NCBI GenBank assembly: GCA_021796225.1
Contig: JAJYOL010000002.1
Location: forward strand, 62,001 to 126,000
Reading direction: 5' to 3'
Origin: Microcaldota archaeon
GTDB taxonomy: Archaea; Micrarchaeota; Micrarchaeia; Micrarchaeales; CABMGC01
DNA length: 64,000 nt
The notes under the pieces were generated by a model, which saw nothing but the letters and a program-made list of their open reading frames with translations, did not search any database and was not told where the DNA came from. The first letter of the stretch is position 1, and each line of letters starts with the position of its first letter. This document shows positions 1 to 8,015 of this stretch, piece by piece. The position numbers and the translations under genes are program-made.

Positions 1-749
1 CTTACGGATTCTTCCTCTGGACCAGAACCTACTATCAGGCCGTGCACCGGAACGCGTGATGTTTTGTTTACTTTTTCAAGTATTGAAAGCCATAAATCAA
101 GCCTTTTTTCCTTGATGAGTCTACCTGAAAATAGGATCGTATTATCAGGAAGATGCGATGCACGAATCTTTGACATCGCCTTCGAGTTTATAACAGGGCT
201 GAAACACCTTAACTTTTCGGCGGCCATGCCCTCGTTTGCGAGGTCCTTCGCAGTTGAACTCGAATTTGCAATGTAAAAATCAGCTCCGCGAAGAAAAAGA
301 GAATTGAGTCTGTGTGCAAACGTACCTTTAAATTCGCCGAGGTATGATTTCCAGTACTTGCGGCTCCACACTTCGTCTACATGAAGCACCATGCTGCATC
401 TGAAAATCCAACAGTAAATTCTCACGAGCGGAAGATGGAGCACAGGGAATTGATTAGACACTACGACGTCGAACCTATATCGGAAAATATTAAACATGCT
501 CATTGAAAAAAGAACCGCTTCGGATATTGAACGTCTGCTGTTATTGTAAAGTGAATCGTGGGTTACGTCGAATAAGGAATGGTAGTGTATGCCTTCGTAG
601 GTAAAATCCCTGGCCATGCCGGGCCATCTCATCGAGAAGAAGTGCACCTCGTGCTTCTTGGCAAGTTCTTTTGCCTCGTTGTAATGTATGGCCTCAGCGC
701 CCCCTATATGCCAGGGATACGCCGCGTCGTATATGAACGCTATTTTCAT
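1..749 (-). CDS. GT4-type glycosyltransferase, C-terminal part beyond window
   Basis: Reading from ATG at 749, the frame stays open to the window edge (249 codons). The start MKIAFIYDAAYPWHIGGAE is typical of GT-B glycosyltransferases with a glycine-rich acceptor-side loop. Near the edge, ILFSGRLIKEKRLD and LIVGSGPEEE match the start of the donor-binding domain of GT4 enzymes (PF00534). It probably transfers a sugar from a nucleotide-sugar to a lipid-linked or surface glycan on the cytoplasmic side. It lies 11 nt after a GT-C gene and a carbamoyltransferase gene in the same direction, which suggests one glycan operon. The catalytic E-x7-E region lies outside the window, so the substrate is unknown. 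Confidence 0.85.
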   Translation of the reverse strand, partial: MKIAFIYDAAYPWHIGGAEAIHYNEAKELAKKHEVHFFSMRWPGMARDFTYEGIHYHSLFDVTHDSLYNNSRRSISEAVLFSMSMFNIFRYRFDVVVSNQFPVLHLPLVRIYCWIFRCSMVLHVDEVWSRKYWKSYLGEFKGTFAHRLNSLFLRGADFYIANSSSTAKDLANEGMAAEKLRCFSPVINSKAMSKIRASHLPDNTILFSGRLIKEKRLDLWLSILEKVNKTSRVPVHGLIVGSGPEEESV

Positions 750-760
750 GATACCGCCAA

Positions 761-2560
761 TCATTTGGTATTCTTCACCGCAGCGACGACAGGAGTGTAA
801 TTTGACAGCCTGTAAAGCGCCGGACCAAACCCGGTACTTTCAAGCGATGACGCTATTACATTAGTAGGATATGTATTTATGTAGTAGCTGCACGTGCTGT
901 TTGAATACGGCTGCGTGTTGCACCAATATCCCCTGTCAAATACGAAACAGGAAAATTGACTTTCGAACGCGATGGCTTGGGGGTTTCCGCTTCTGAAAAA
1001 TTCCACCTGCATTGCACTCCTGTTAAGCATGTACCATACGTCGGGAGTGAAGGTAAAGACAAGACAATTGCTTGGAACCAGCGTGGAATTGCCGTGTATG
1101 AAATTAACCATTCCGAATATCCATTTCTGCTGTGGCATCTGTGAAGGAAGCATTGTTATGTTTGGAGCGAGTGCTATGAAAGGATATATTGCAAATGCAC
1201 ACACCATTGCGATAGCGACGACGAATGCTACTGTGGAGATATGTTTACGCGGCCTGCGTTTTCGCAACTTTGTCTTTTGCACGATTTTCGAACGTATCTT
1301 TGATATAGTATCAACCAGGTCATACATCCCGTATACCCCTAGCGACGCAAGAATTGCCAAAGGTGGAAGTATCTGCAACATGAAACGCGAATCAACACCG
1401 TACAACACCGATCCGGCATAGAAAAAATCATAGAACAGATGAAATGGGATTATCCATGCGCCGAGCATAAGAAGCACTGCAAAACGTTCCCTTATGTAAG
1501 GATTTGCGACTAGAAGTACAGCGCCGAAAACTGCCATGATTAAAACTTCTACTGGAAACACCGCAGGATAGCTTGTTTTCTGGTTTAACATCCCAAGGAA
1601 AAAGAGGACATTGGGCTTTATGTTTGACAGGAATGCCTTTGTAGAAAAGAGACCCGTGCTTGTCTGCCCGAAGCTTCCGTGCTGAAATTGCTGAACTGCA
1701 AATGCGATTTCTGGGATGCAGAGCAATGCAAATACCGCTATTACTATCAAGGAATTGCGCGAACTGAAAATATGGTTTATCCTTTCGGGAATGCTTGTTA
1801 TGGAATCGGATATGCTGGAATCTGCAGCAAAGAGATAAAGGAATGCGAATATCGGAAACAGCAATATCGCTTCTCCGCGCATGTATATTGTAATACATAA
1901 GGAAAAAAGGAATGCGGACATTGTGCGTACGTTTCTGTATTTTATGAAAAGCGCGAACAGCAGAAATGTGAATGTGGTAAACATCATGAAAGGCAGGTTT
2001 ACTACGGCTTGCGTGCGCGACCATATGTAAAGCATCGGATTGACAGCCATGAACAATGCGGAAAGAACAGGAAGGCCGGGTTTTCGGAACAAACCTGCGG
2101 AAAGCAGAAATACAGCAATTATTGACACAGCGCCGGTAAGCAGCTGCAGGCCGTATGCCGTTGCACCTGCCTGGCCGAATATGGCGAATGCCATTGCTAT
2201 GAAAAATGCCCACCCGACCGGATCGTGGTATAGTATTGAAGAAGGGCATGTGCCGAGAAATGCGGTGCCGTAGTTGCACCATTCTGCATTGCCGTGATGC
2301 AATATGTTCAGTGCTATCCCCTGGTATATGCTCTCGTCAAAATAGAGTTGATTTACAGGATGCACGTAAAGGAGCGAAAAGGCTATGAAGAAAGCGACAA
2401 TTCCGATTAATGCGATTATTGATTTTGTCCCTATCGCTTTTGATAACAGTTCCTTGAGCTCTTTTCTTGATGCAATTACTGACGCGATGAAAAGAGGCAG
2501 TGTGATTGCCATTGCCGCGGTAAAAAGATATCCGGCAAATGCATTTCCTAATAATGTCAT
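761..2560 (-). CDS. Polytopic GT-C glycosyltransferase (GT39/ArnT-like)
   Basis: A 599-residue protein with about a dozen hydrophobic segments. After the first membrane region, an exposed loop has FDESIYQGIALNIL, the acidic motif that GT-C enzymes of the PMT/ArnT type use in catalysis. HDPVGWAFFIAMAFAIFG follows, like the second loop of that family. The C-terminal 100 residues are an extracytoplasmic domain with several N-x-S/T sites. It likely moves a sugar from a polyprenyl-phosphate carrier to protein or lipid outside the membrane. Its start overlaps the upstream carbamoyltransferase stop by 4 nt (ATGA), so the two are probably translationally coupled. The acceptor cannot be told from sequence. 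Confidence 0.8.
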   Translation of the reverse strand: MTLLGNAFAGYLFTAAMAITLPLFIASVIASRKELKELLSKAIGTKSIIALIGIVAFFIAFSLLYVHPVNQLYFDESIYQGIALNILHHGNAEWCNYGTAFLGTCPSSILYHDPVGWAFFIAMAFAIFGQAGATAYGLQLLTGAVSIIAVFLLSAGLFRKPGLPVLSALFMAVNPMLYIWSRTQAVVNLPFMMFTTFTFLLFALFIKYRNVRTMSAFLFSLCITIYMRGEAILLFPIFAFLYLFAADSSISDSITSIPERINHIFSSRNSLIVIAVFALLCIPEIAFAVQQFQHGSFGQTSTGLFSTKAFLSNIKPNVLFFLGMLNQKTSYPAVFPVEVLIMAVFGAVLLVANPYIRERFAVLLMLGAWIIPFHLFYDFFYAGSVLYGVDSRFMLQILPPLAILASLGVYGMYDLVDTISKIRSKIVQKTKLRKRRPRKHISTVAFVVAIAMVCAFAIYPFIALAPNITMLPSQMPQQKWIFGMVNFIHGNSTLVPSNCLVFTFTPDVWYMLNRSAMQVEFFRSGNPQAIAFESQFSCFVFDRGYWCNTQPYSNSTCSYYINTYPTNVIASSLESTGFGPALYRLSNYTPVVAAVKNTK

Positions 2561-4260
2561 TTTTTGCCATCCTTATTCTCTACAAAATATCCGGATAGGA
2601 ACATGTATGGCGCCTTTGTTTTCTTCATCGTGTCTATTGCATCCGCAGGGGTTGAAACTATCGGCGATCCGTGTATATTGAAACTTGTATTCAGCACTAC
2701 CCCCCTACCGGTATGTTTCTTTACCGCTTCCATAAGCCTGCGATACTGCTTATTTTCCTTTTCAAGCATCTGCGGCCTTGCGGTCAGATCTACATGAACC
2801 ACGGATTTCATCGATTCGCGTTCGCTTTCCCTTACGGCATATGCCATTGTCATGAAGCTGCTTTTTCCCTTGTCAGAGTAAAGCAGTTTGTTTGCGTCTT
2901 CGTACAGCATGCTTGGGGCAAATGGTTGATACCATTCGCGCTGTTTTATGAAAAGATTCAGCTTGTCCTTTACGCTGTCGGAGTCTGCTCGTGCGACTAT
3001 GCTTCTATTTCCAAGGGCACGCGGACCGTATTCCATGCGCCCGTTAAACCAGAAAACATATTCCTGGTCTTCGAGCAGATCTGCAGCATGCCCCCCTGAA
3101 TCGGTGTCTTTCTCATACGTTATGCCGGAAGTCTTTTTCAAATGCGACAGTATTTCCTTCTCGGAGTAATCTTCGCCGAGGTATGCATCATTGAATTCGT
3201 ATGATGTTACGTCATTTAGCAGATAGTTGGTGAACATCGCGGAGCCGAGGGCTATTCCTCCATCGCCCATATGCGGAAATATGTGCCACTGCTTCAAGCT
3301 TTCAATTTCACGCACTTTCATGTTGGCTTTTACGTTGGATAATAATCCTCCGGCCATCGATACCGCGCTTTTTCCGTATTCGTCGATCACATTGCTGAAG
3401 AATTTTTCCATGATGTGTTCAAGCAATTGTTGCGCCATGTATGCGAACTGTTCGCGAGGTGTGTTCCAGCATATGCTGCCGAGTTTTCTGTACTGTTCTA
3501 CCGGCCCATACTTTGCAACTATGTTTTTGCCTTCAACTTTGAAGAATTCGCGCATTTTGTTTTTTGAAAAATCAAAAGGGAACGAATAGTCGGCCATCGC
3601 CATGACCTTGCCTTCGTCTTCGAGTTCCCTCATACCTACTAGATTCGTAACCTGCTCGAAAAAGATCCCTATCGAATTGCGTGCGGTTATGCTGTGCTCG
3701 CGTTTCAGTTCTCCGTGTTCGAACGTGCATACAGATCCGCTTAGCCCGTCACCAAGACCATCAAGCGTGACGGAAAGGGAATTTTTCATCCCCGATGTGA
3801 ACGCAGCGGTAGCGGCATGTGACATGTGATGGTCCGTATTGAATATTCTGAAATCCCTGAATCCTAAACCACGCATTTCCCTTGCAACAAGCTCCTTGCT
3901 GATTGTTCTTGATAAAGGAACGTCGCCTATGAGCGTCATTGCGTATTTTGAGTAATGCATTAGCCCTTCTAATGCGGGTTTTCCGACCTTGCGCCTTCGG
4001 AATTGATAATAGTTTTCCTTAGCCCCGGGAAAAATACGCGAAATCGTCTTTGTAAACTCCGTTGTGGGAAATGATACGACCTCTATATCGCTCGGTTTCA
4101 ATCCGGTGTATCTCAACGCCGCGCGAATCGAATTGTAAGGAAATGCAACTTCAAGCTTGCGCTTCGTGTACCTTTCCTCGTTTGCCGCAAAAAGGATTTT
4201 CTTTCCTTCCACTATCGCCGCTCCGGAATCATGACCGTCCCATACGCCAAGAATATACAT
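2557..4260 (-). CDS. NodU/CmcH-family carbamoyltransferase
   Basis: A 567-residue enzyme of the O-carbamoyltransferase family (PF02543 plus PF16861), which uses carbamoyl phosphate and ATP to carbamoylate a hydroxyl group. The N-terminal Kae1-like part has GVWDGHDSGAAIV and the metal-binding DHHMSHAATAAF. The C-terminal part has GRMEYGPRALGNRSI, REWYQPFAPSML and NTSFNIHGSPIV. The frame extends eight codons upstream, but ATG at 4260 is chosen because the product then starts on the conserved YILGVWDGHDSGA and the start clears the upstream GTPase stop at 4262. Next to two glycosyltransferases, it may carbamoylate a sugar of a surface glycan. That role is inferred from context. Confidence 0.9.
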   Translation of the reverse strand: MYILGVWDGHDSGAAIVEGKKILFAANEERYTKRKLEVAFPYNSIRAALRYTGLKPSDIEVVSFPTTEFTKTISRIFPGAKENYYQFRRRKVGKPALEGLMHYSKYAMTLIGDVPLSRTISKELVAREMRGLGFRDFRIFNTDHHMSHAATAAFTSGMKNSLSVTLDGLGDGLSGSVCTFEHGELKREHSITARNSIGIFFEQVTNLVGMRELEDEGKVMAMADYSFPFDFSKNKMREFFKVEGKNIVAKYGPVEQYRKLGSICWNTPREQFAYMAQQLLEHIMEKFFSNVIDEYGKSAVSMAGGLLSNVKANMKVREIESLKQWHIFPHMGDGGIALGSAMFTNYLLNDVTSYEFNDAYLGEDYSEKEILSHLKKTSGITYEKDTDSGGHAADLLEDQEYVFWFNGRMEYGPRALGNRSIVARADSDSVKDKLNLFIKQREWYQPFAPSMLYEDANKLLYSDKGKSSFMTMAYAVRESERESMKSVVHVDLTARPQMLEKENKQYRRLMEAVKKHTGRGVVLNTSFNIHGSPIVSTPADAIDTMKKTKAPYMFLSGYFVENKDGKK

Positions 4261-4261
4261 G

Positions 4262-5440
4262 TCAATTCTTACCTTTTGCTGCACTTACAATTTTTATTAT
4301 ATCGTTATCCTTTAATTTATAATCTTTCGATAAGCGGGTTTTCTTCCTGGCATCAACCGCATAGAGCATGTTTTTTGCCAGATCGGTATGCACTGCCGCA
4401 GCCAGGTCTATCGCCTCTGATCCTTCGTCTATCAGCACAGCGTCCGGAAGCACGTTTCCGAAATGATCTTCGTATTTGTTTTCGTCTTCTACCGGATACA
4501 CCACTATCTTGTGCAATAATTCAAAAACGGTGGTGTTGAGAAGTTGCTGCAGGCCCGTATTGCCGTGTGATGCGAGATACGCAGTCATATATTCCAAGGC
4601 ATTTTTCTGCTGTGCTTCAGGCTCCTTTAGCATTTTGACTCTTCCCGAAAGGCTGTCGTACTCTATTATGCCTGAAGATTGCGCCTTTCTTAATGCAAGC
4701 TCTATTGCACCCGATGTTCCTACGATGATTCTGCCTGGCAGGTCCTTACGTAACTTTTCCAGTGAATTAGGATTGCATTTGTCAAGTTTGTTTGCAGCAA
4801 TTATTATCGGTTTTGTGTATCGAAGCAGAGAATTGGAAAATTTGCGGATTGCGGTATCATCCCACGAAATGTTTGATGTGCTTAGAAAATTGTCTTCCGC
4901 GGCTTGCGAGATGACATCCTTGGTAGCCTTGAATCCTGTCAACAGTTCGGACAGCGCTTTTGCACCGTCCGGCTTTTTGGAAAGCGAGGACATGTGTCTT
5001 TTTATTATTCCGGACAGCCATTCGGTAAGTTCATTCTCCACCGCTGCAACTTCTTCGGCTGGATTGAAGCCGTTGGCTTCTTTTCCTTCCGCATCAGTAT
5101 TCCCGCTTAAATCGACGACCAATATCAACGCATCGGCAGCTGACAAGTCGTTGAGAAATTGATTGCCCATCCCTTTGCCGAGATGCGCACCGGGAACGAG
5201 CCCGGCAACATCCAGTATGTTTACAGGTATTTCGCGTATGCCGTTTATACATGCGGAGTTGCGCGGTTTGCATTTCACTTTGAGTTCGGTTTCCGGACAG
5301 GGCTTTGATACGTATGCAACGCCAAGATTCGGTTTTATCGTAGTAAAAGGATAATTTGCTATTTCTGCAGGAACTGCTGTAAGAGCGGAGAATATCGTGC
5401 TTTTCCCCTTATTTGGAGCCCCTATTATTCCTACAAGCAT
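4262..5440 (-). CDS. YchF/Obg-type GTPase with C-terminal TGS domain
   Basis: A 392-residue translation-factor-class GTPase. The P-loop GAPNKGKS is at residues 7-14, the G2/switch region NYPFTTIKP follows, G3 is DVAG, and G4 is NKLD. A helical insertion lies between G3 and G4, as in the archaeal branch of the YchF/OLA1 family. The last about 90 residues, from DAVLIDEGSEAIDLAAAVH to the end, form a TGS-like domain. Family members bind ribosomes. No catalytic defect is visible. It is upstream of the carbamoyltransferase in the same direction with a 1-nt gap, but the two share no evident function. Confidence 0.88.
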   Translation of the reverse strand: MLVGIIGAPNKGKSTIFSALTAVPAEIANYPFTTIKPNLGVAYVSKPCPETELKVKCKPRNSACINGIREIPVNILDVAGLVPGAHLGKGMGNQFLNDLSAADALILVVDLSGNTDAEGKEANGFNPAEEVAAVENELTEWLSGIIKRHMSSLSKKPDGAKALSELLTGFKATKDVISQAAEDNFLSTSNISWDDTAIRKFSNSLLRYTKPIIIAANKLDKCNPNSLEKLRKDLPGRIIVGTSGAIELALRKAQSSGIIEYDSLSGRVKMLKEPEAQQKNALEYMTAYLASHGNTGLQQLLNTTVFELLHKIVVYPVEDENKYEDHFGNVLPDAVLIDEGSEAIDLAAAVHTDLAKNMLYAVDARKKTRLSKDYKLKDNDIIKIVSAAKGKN

Positions 5441-5464
5441 CTGTACACCAAAAATATCATAACG

Positions 5465-5550
5465 TGCAGGGGGTGAGATTTGAACTCACGCATCCGATAA
5501 GGAAACAAGCCCTGAACCTGCCGCGTTTGACCAAGCTCTGCCACCCCTGC
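5465..5550 (-). tRNA. tRNA-Leu(CAG)
   Basis: An 86-nt cloverleaf with acceptor GCAGGGG/CCCCTGC and discriminator A. The anticodon loop TTCAGGG gives anticodon CAG. A long variable arm (TCC/GGA stem) is as expected for leucine. The T arm is GTGAG-TTCAAAT-CTCAC. CCA is not encoded and there is no intron. It lies between UPF0147 and the GTPase gene, all on the minus strand. Confidence 0.95.
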
Positions 5551-5624
5551 ACTATTATTATCTTGTGGTTTTAATTCAAAAAGGTTGTGAACGGCCGGAG
5601 AGATAAGCGGCGTTTGTGTGGACG

Positions 5625-5891
5625 TTACTCCTTTATCGATTCCAGCAGGCTAAGTATGTTCCACACTACCGTGCGCGCATATGGAGGCAGATTTATGTCG
5701 TTGCTTATTTCGTCTATTTTATACGTAGCCGCTGAGGACTTTACCGAATATTCGGTGTTCTCGCCCAGTGCTTTTTTCGCGCCTTCCAGGGCGGTCTTGA
5801 CGTTTCTCGGGACGCTGTTATCATTCAACAATATGTCTATCTGCTGCACTATCTGTGCAAGAGTTTCTTCGAATTTCTTGTTTTCTGCCAT
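5625..5891 (-). CDS. UPF0147 family protein
   Basis: An 88-residue helical protein starting MAENKKFEETLAQIVQQID, with the conserved core NDNSVPRNVKTALEGAKKAL and LPPYARTVVWNILSLLE of the archaeal UPF0147 family, whose function is unknown. The open frame runs upstream into the intron of tRNA-Arg. ATG at 5891 is chosen because it gives family length, follows GAGG-type ribosome-binding sequence and avoids the tRNA. The gene starts 33 nt after the 3' end of tRNA-Arg, so a shared tRNA-mRNA transcript is likely. Confidence 0.88.
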   Translation of the reverse strand: MAENKKFEETLAQIVQQIDILLNDNSVPRNVKTALEGAKKALGENTEYSVKSSAATYKIDEISNDINLPPYARTVVWNILSLLESIKE

Positions 5892-5924
5892 ATGAACAAC
5901 CTCTACTGTATGTTTTTTCTGTAG

Positions 5925-6030
5925 CGGGCCCGGCGGGAGTTTCATGTGCCTCTTTTGCAAGAAGCTCATTTTGAACCCGCGACCGTCAGCTTAGAAGGCT
6001 GCTGCTCTATCCAAGCTGAGCTACGGGCCC
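5925..6030 (-). tRNA. tRNA-Arg(TCT) with a T-loop intron
   Basis: Acceptor GGGCCCG/CGGGCCC with discriminator G. The D stem is GCTC/GAGC. The anticodon loop CTTCTAA reads TCT (arginine, AGA). The T stem GCGGG/CCCGC is interrupted in its loop after TTCAAA by a 31-nt insert (5939-5969). Removing it gives a normal T loop TTCAAAT and a 75-nt tRNA. The 27-43 pair at the anticodon stem base is G-A, a mismatch. CCA is not encoded. The gene starts 8 nt after the TatD stop. Confidence 0.92.
5939..5969 (-). other. tRNA-Arg intron, position 59/60, bulge-helix-bulge
   Basis: Exon bases TTCA (54-57) pair with TGAA near the intron end, giving a 4-bp central helix. It is flanked by 3-nt bulges AA^A (5' site) and AC^T (3' site), where cuts restore TTCAAAT. 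The inner helix is GCTTCTT/AAGAGGC closed by a GCAA tetraloop. This fits the archaeal splicing-endonuclease substrate rule (hBHBh'). Confidence 0.88.
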
Positions 6031-6038
6031 TATGATAA

Positions 6039-6848
6039 TTATATGTGAAAGAAGCTTCTTATGTTTTCAGATAGGACCTCCGCTGCTTCTCCGAACCCGA
6101 TTTCCTTTATTTTGGACACAAATTCGATGACGCCTTTTACATCAGACGGCGTAGCACCTACCACAGGGGAATCTGTCTCCGCTACTATATTACTTATGCT
6201 TATGGCGTTTATAATCCTTTTCCTGCGAGAGGATTCGCCTGGAGGTATCGATATGAGATGGCCTGCTTTTGCCATGCGCACCGCATCCTTTTCCGTTCCT
6301 TCAAAGAAGTGAAACATAGCCCTTGTAGTGCAGTGTTTTTCCACTATGTCCATAACCTGTTGGATTGCACCGCGTGAATGAATGACTATCGGTATTCCAA
6401 GATCGTTCGCTATGCGTATTTGCTTGATGAATGCTTCCGCTTGCTTTTCCATATCGGAATGCTCCGTCTGTTTAACGTCAAGCCCTATTTCGCCTATTCC
6501 GACGAGATTGGTATTGCTCTTTATCAGCGGTACCAGATTGTCTATTGCAGAATAGTCATAATGCACTGCAGAAGGATCTATCCCGACTACACCGAACACG
6601 TTAGCTCCTGATGAAAGATGAGACGTTACGGCGTTAGATTTTGCACTGCCGCCGCTGGTTACCATGAGCTTTATCCCGTCGTTTATGGCATTCCTTATAG
6701 CCTCCTGTGGACTGCTGAAAAGATCAAGATGACAGTGCGCGTCGATAATTTGAATTTCTTCCTGTATGTAAAGTTCCCTGCGCATTTGCTGTGCTATTTG
6801 AACCATAGAACCGCCTGCAGAATTCTTGCCGCGTTCCTTGAACTCCAT
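6039..6848 (-). CDS. TatD-family metal-dependent hydrolase
   Basis: A TIM-barrel amidohydrolase-type protein of 269 residues. The first metal motif is IIDAHCHLD (residues 34-42), followed by GIDPSAVHYD, the metal-bridging glutamate in GIGEIGLDV, IPIVIHSRGA and the late aspartate in IVAETDSPVV. TatD proteins are reported as 3'-5' deoxyribonucleases. The N terminus is about 25 residues longer than usual. ATG codons at residues 15 (6806) and 22 are plausible starts, and GGCGG precedes the one at 6806. It follows dnaJ by 52 nt and precedes tRNA-Arg. Confidence 0.88.
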   Translation of the reverse strand: MEFKERGKNSAGGSMVQIAQQMRRELYIQEEIQIIDAHCHLDLFSSPQEAIRNAINDGIKLMVTSGGSAKSNAVTSHLSSGANVFGVVGIDPSAVHYDYSAIDNLVPLIKSNTNLVGIGEIGLDVKQTEHSDMEKQAEAFIKQIRIANDLGIPIVIHSRGAIQQVMDIVEKHCTTRAMFHFFEGTEKDAVRMAKAGHLISIPPGESSRRKRIINAISISNIVAETDSPVVGATPSDVKGVIEFVSKIKEIGFGEAAEVLSENIRSFFHI

Positions 6849-6900
6849 CCTGTTACTTGTGTACTTTTTGATTTATACTGCTTTCGGAGATCTTTGTCTT

Positions 6901-8010
6901 TCAGAAAAAGCCGAAATGCCTCCCGTCCCCTTTCCTGTCGCTTAGCTGTTTGAAGTTTTCTATAATGGAACGTTCTTCTGCCGACAGGGTCTTTGGCATT
7001 TCTATTTTGAGTGTTATGATTTCGTCTCCTGCCCCTGATCCGTGTGTCTTCTTTATGCCTTCGCCTTTAAGCGTTATCTGCTTGTCCTGCTGCGACCCTT
7101 CCTCCAGAGTTATAGTTTTGTTGCCGTTTAGAGTGGGAACGTTGATTTCACCGCCAAGTATTGCAGTATAGAAAGGAATTTTTACGCTCGTGTGTATATT
7201 GTCCCTTTCCCTTACGAAAATTTTGTGCCTCAGTTCTTCCACTTCGACATAAAGATCTCCGGTTCCTCCAGGGCCGTAATCCCCCATGCCTTCCAAACGA
7301 AGTCGTGAACCGTTGTATACTCCAGACGGGATGTGGACAGTTAATCGTTCTGATTGCACCGTGCTTCCGGTTCCGTTGCATAACCTGCATCTTTTTTCAT
7401 AGGATTTGCCCTTGCCCCCGCATCTGCTGCAGACTGCAATAGTCTGCATTCTTCCGATAAACGTATTGCGTATGGTCATTACTTGGCCCGAACCGTTGCA
7501 TGTCGGACATTTTTTTACTTTTGTTCCTGGTTCCGCTCCGGACCCCGAACAATGATGGCATTGCTTTTGATGGCGTATCGTAATTTCCTTATCGGCGCCT
7601 TTTGCTATTTCCTCGAGTGTGAGAGGCATGCGATATAGCACGCTCTGGCCGGTGCCTTCCCTGCCCCCACCCTGCCCGAAAAACGAGCCGAATGGGTCCC
7701 CGCCCGAACCAAAGCCGAAATTCACACCCATCTCGCGAAAGATGTCGTTGAAATTGAAGTTCCTGAAGATTTCCTCTTCGCTGTAATGCTGTCCGAACTC
7801 GTTGGGCCCGTACGTATCGTACTGCTTCCTCTTTTCAGGATTTCCGAGTACGGCATATGCTGCGTTTATCTCCTTGAATTTCGCTTCCGCTTCCTTGGTG
7901 TTGTTCCTGTCGGGGTGATATTTCAGCGCAAGCTCCCTGTAAGCCTTCTTTATCTGTTCCTGGCTTGCATCTTTTGGGACGCCGAGCAGCTCATAGTAGT
8001 CTTGTGTCAT
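6901..8010 (-). CDS. dnaJ: Chaperone DnaJ (Hsp40, type I)
   Basis: A 369-residue co-chaperone that stimulates DnaK ATPase and presents unfolded clients. The J domain (residues 1-70) has HPD at 32-34. A Gly/Phe-rich stretch follows (about 75-120). The zinc domain has all four motifs: [24 protein letters not shown] and CRLCNGTG. The C-terminal substrate domains include [20 protein letters not shown]. It is complete and lies 5 nt after dnaK, so it is in the same operon. Archaeal dnaKJ-grpE sets are generally considered bacterial acquisitions. Confidence 0.97.
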   Translation of the reverse strand: MTQDYYELLGVPKDASQEQIKKAYRELALKYHPDRNNTKEAEAKFKEINAAYAVLGNPEKRKQYDTYGPNEFGQHYSEEEIFRNFNFNDIFREMGVNFGFGSGGDPFGSFFGQGGGREGTGQSVLYRMPLTLEEIAKGADKEITIRHQKQCHHCSGSGAEPGTKVKKCPTCNGSGQVMTIRNTFIGRMQTIAVCSRCGGKGKSYEKRCRLCNGTGSTVQSERLTVHIPSGVYNGSRLRLEGMGDYGPGGTGDLYVEVEELRHKIFVRERDNIHTSVKIPFYTAILGGEINVPTLNGNKTITLEEGSQQDKQITLKGEGIKKTHGSGAGDEIITLKIEMPKTLSAEERSIIENFKQLSDRKGDGRHFGFF

Positions 8011-8015
8011 AAAGA

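Noticed and set aside
1428-2282. 284-codon minus-strand frame within the GT-C gene
   Set aside because: Another frame of the same strand, rich in Arg/His/Cys without domain logic; the GT-C frame carries membrane helices and catalytic motifs.
2557-4260. Interpretation of the carbamoyltransferase as Kae1/TsaD (tRNA t6A synthesis)
   Set aside because: The N-terminal fold is related, but the C-terminal carbamoyltransferase domain and the 567-residue length fit NodU/CmcH instead.
5892-5969. N-terminal extension of the UPF0147 frame starting inside tRNA-Arg
   Set aside because: It begins in the tRNA intron and crosses the acceptor stem; the family starts at the internal ATG with a ribosome-binding site.
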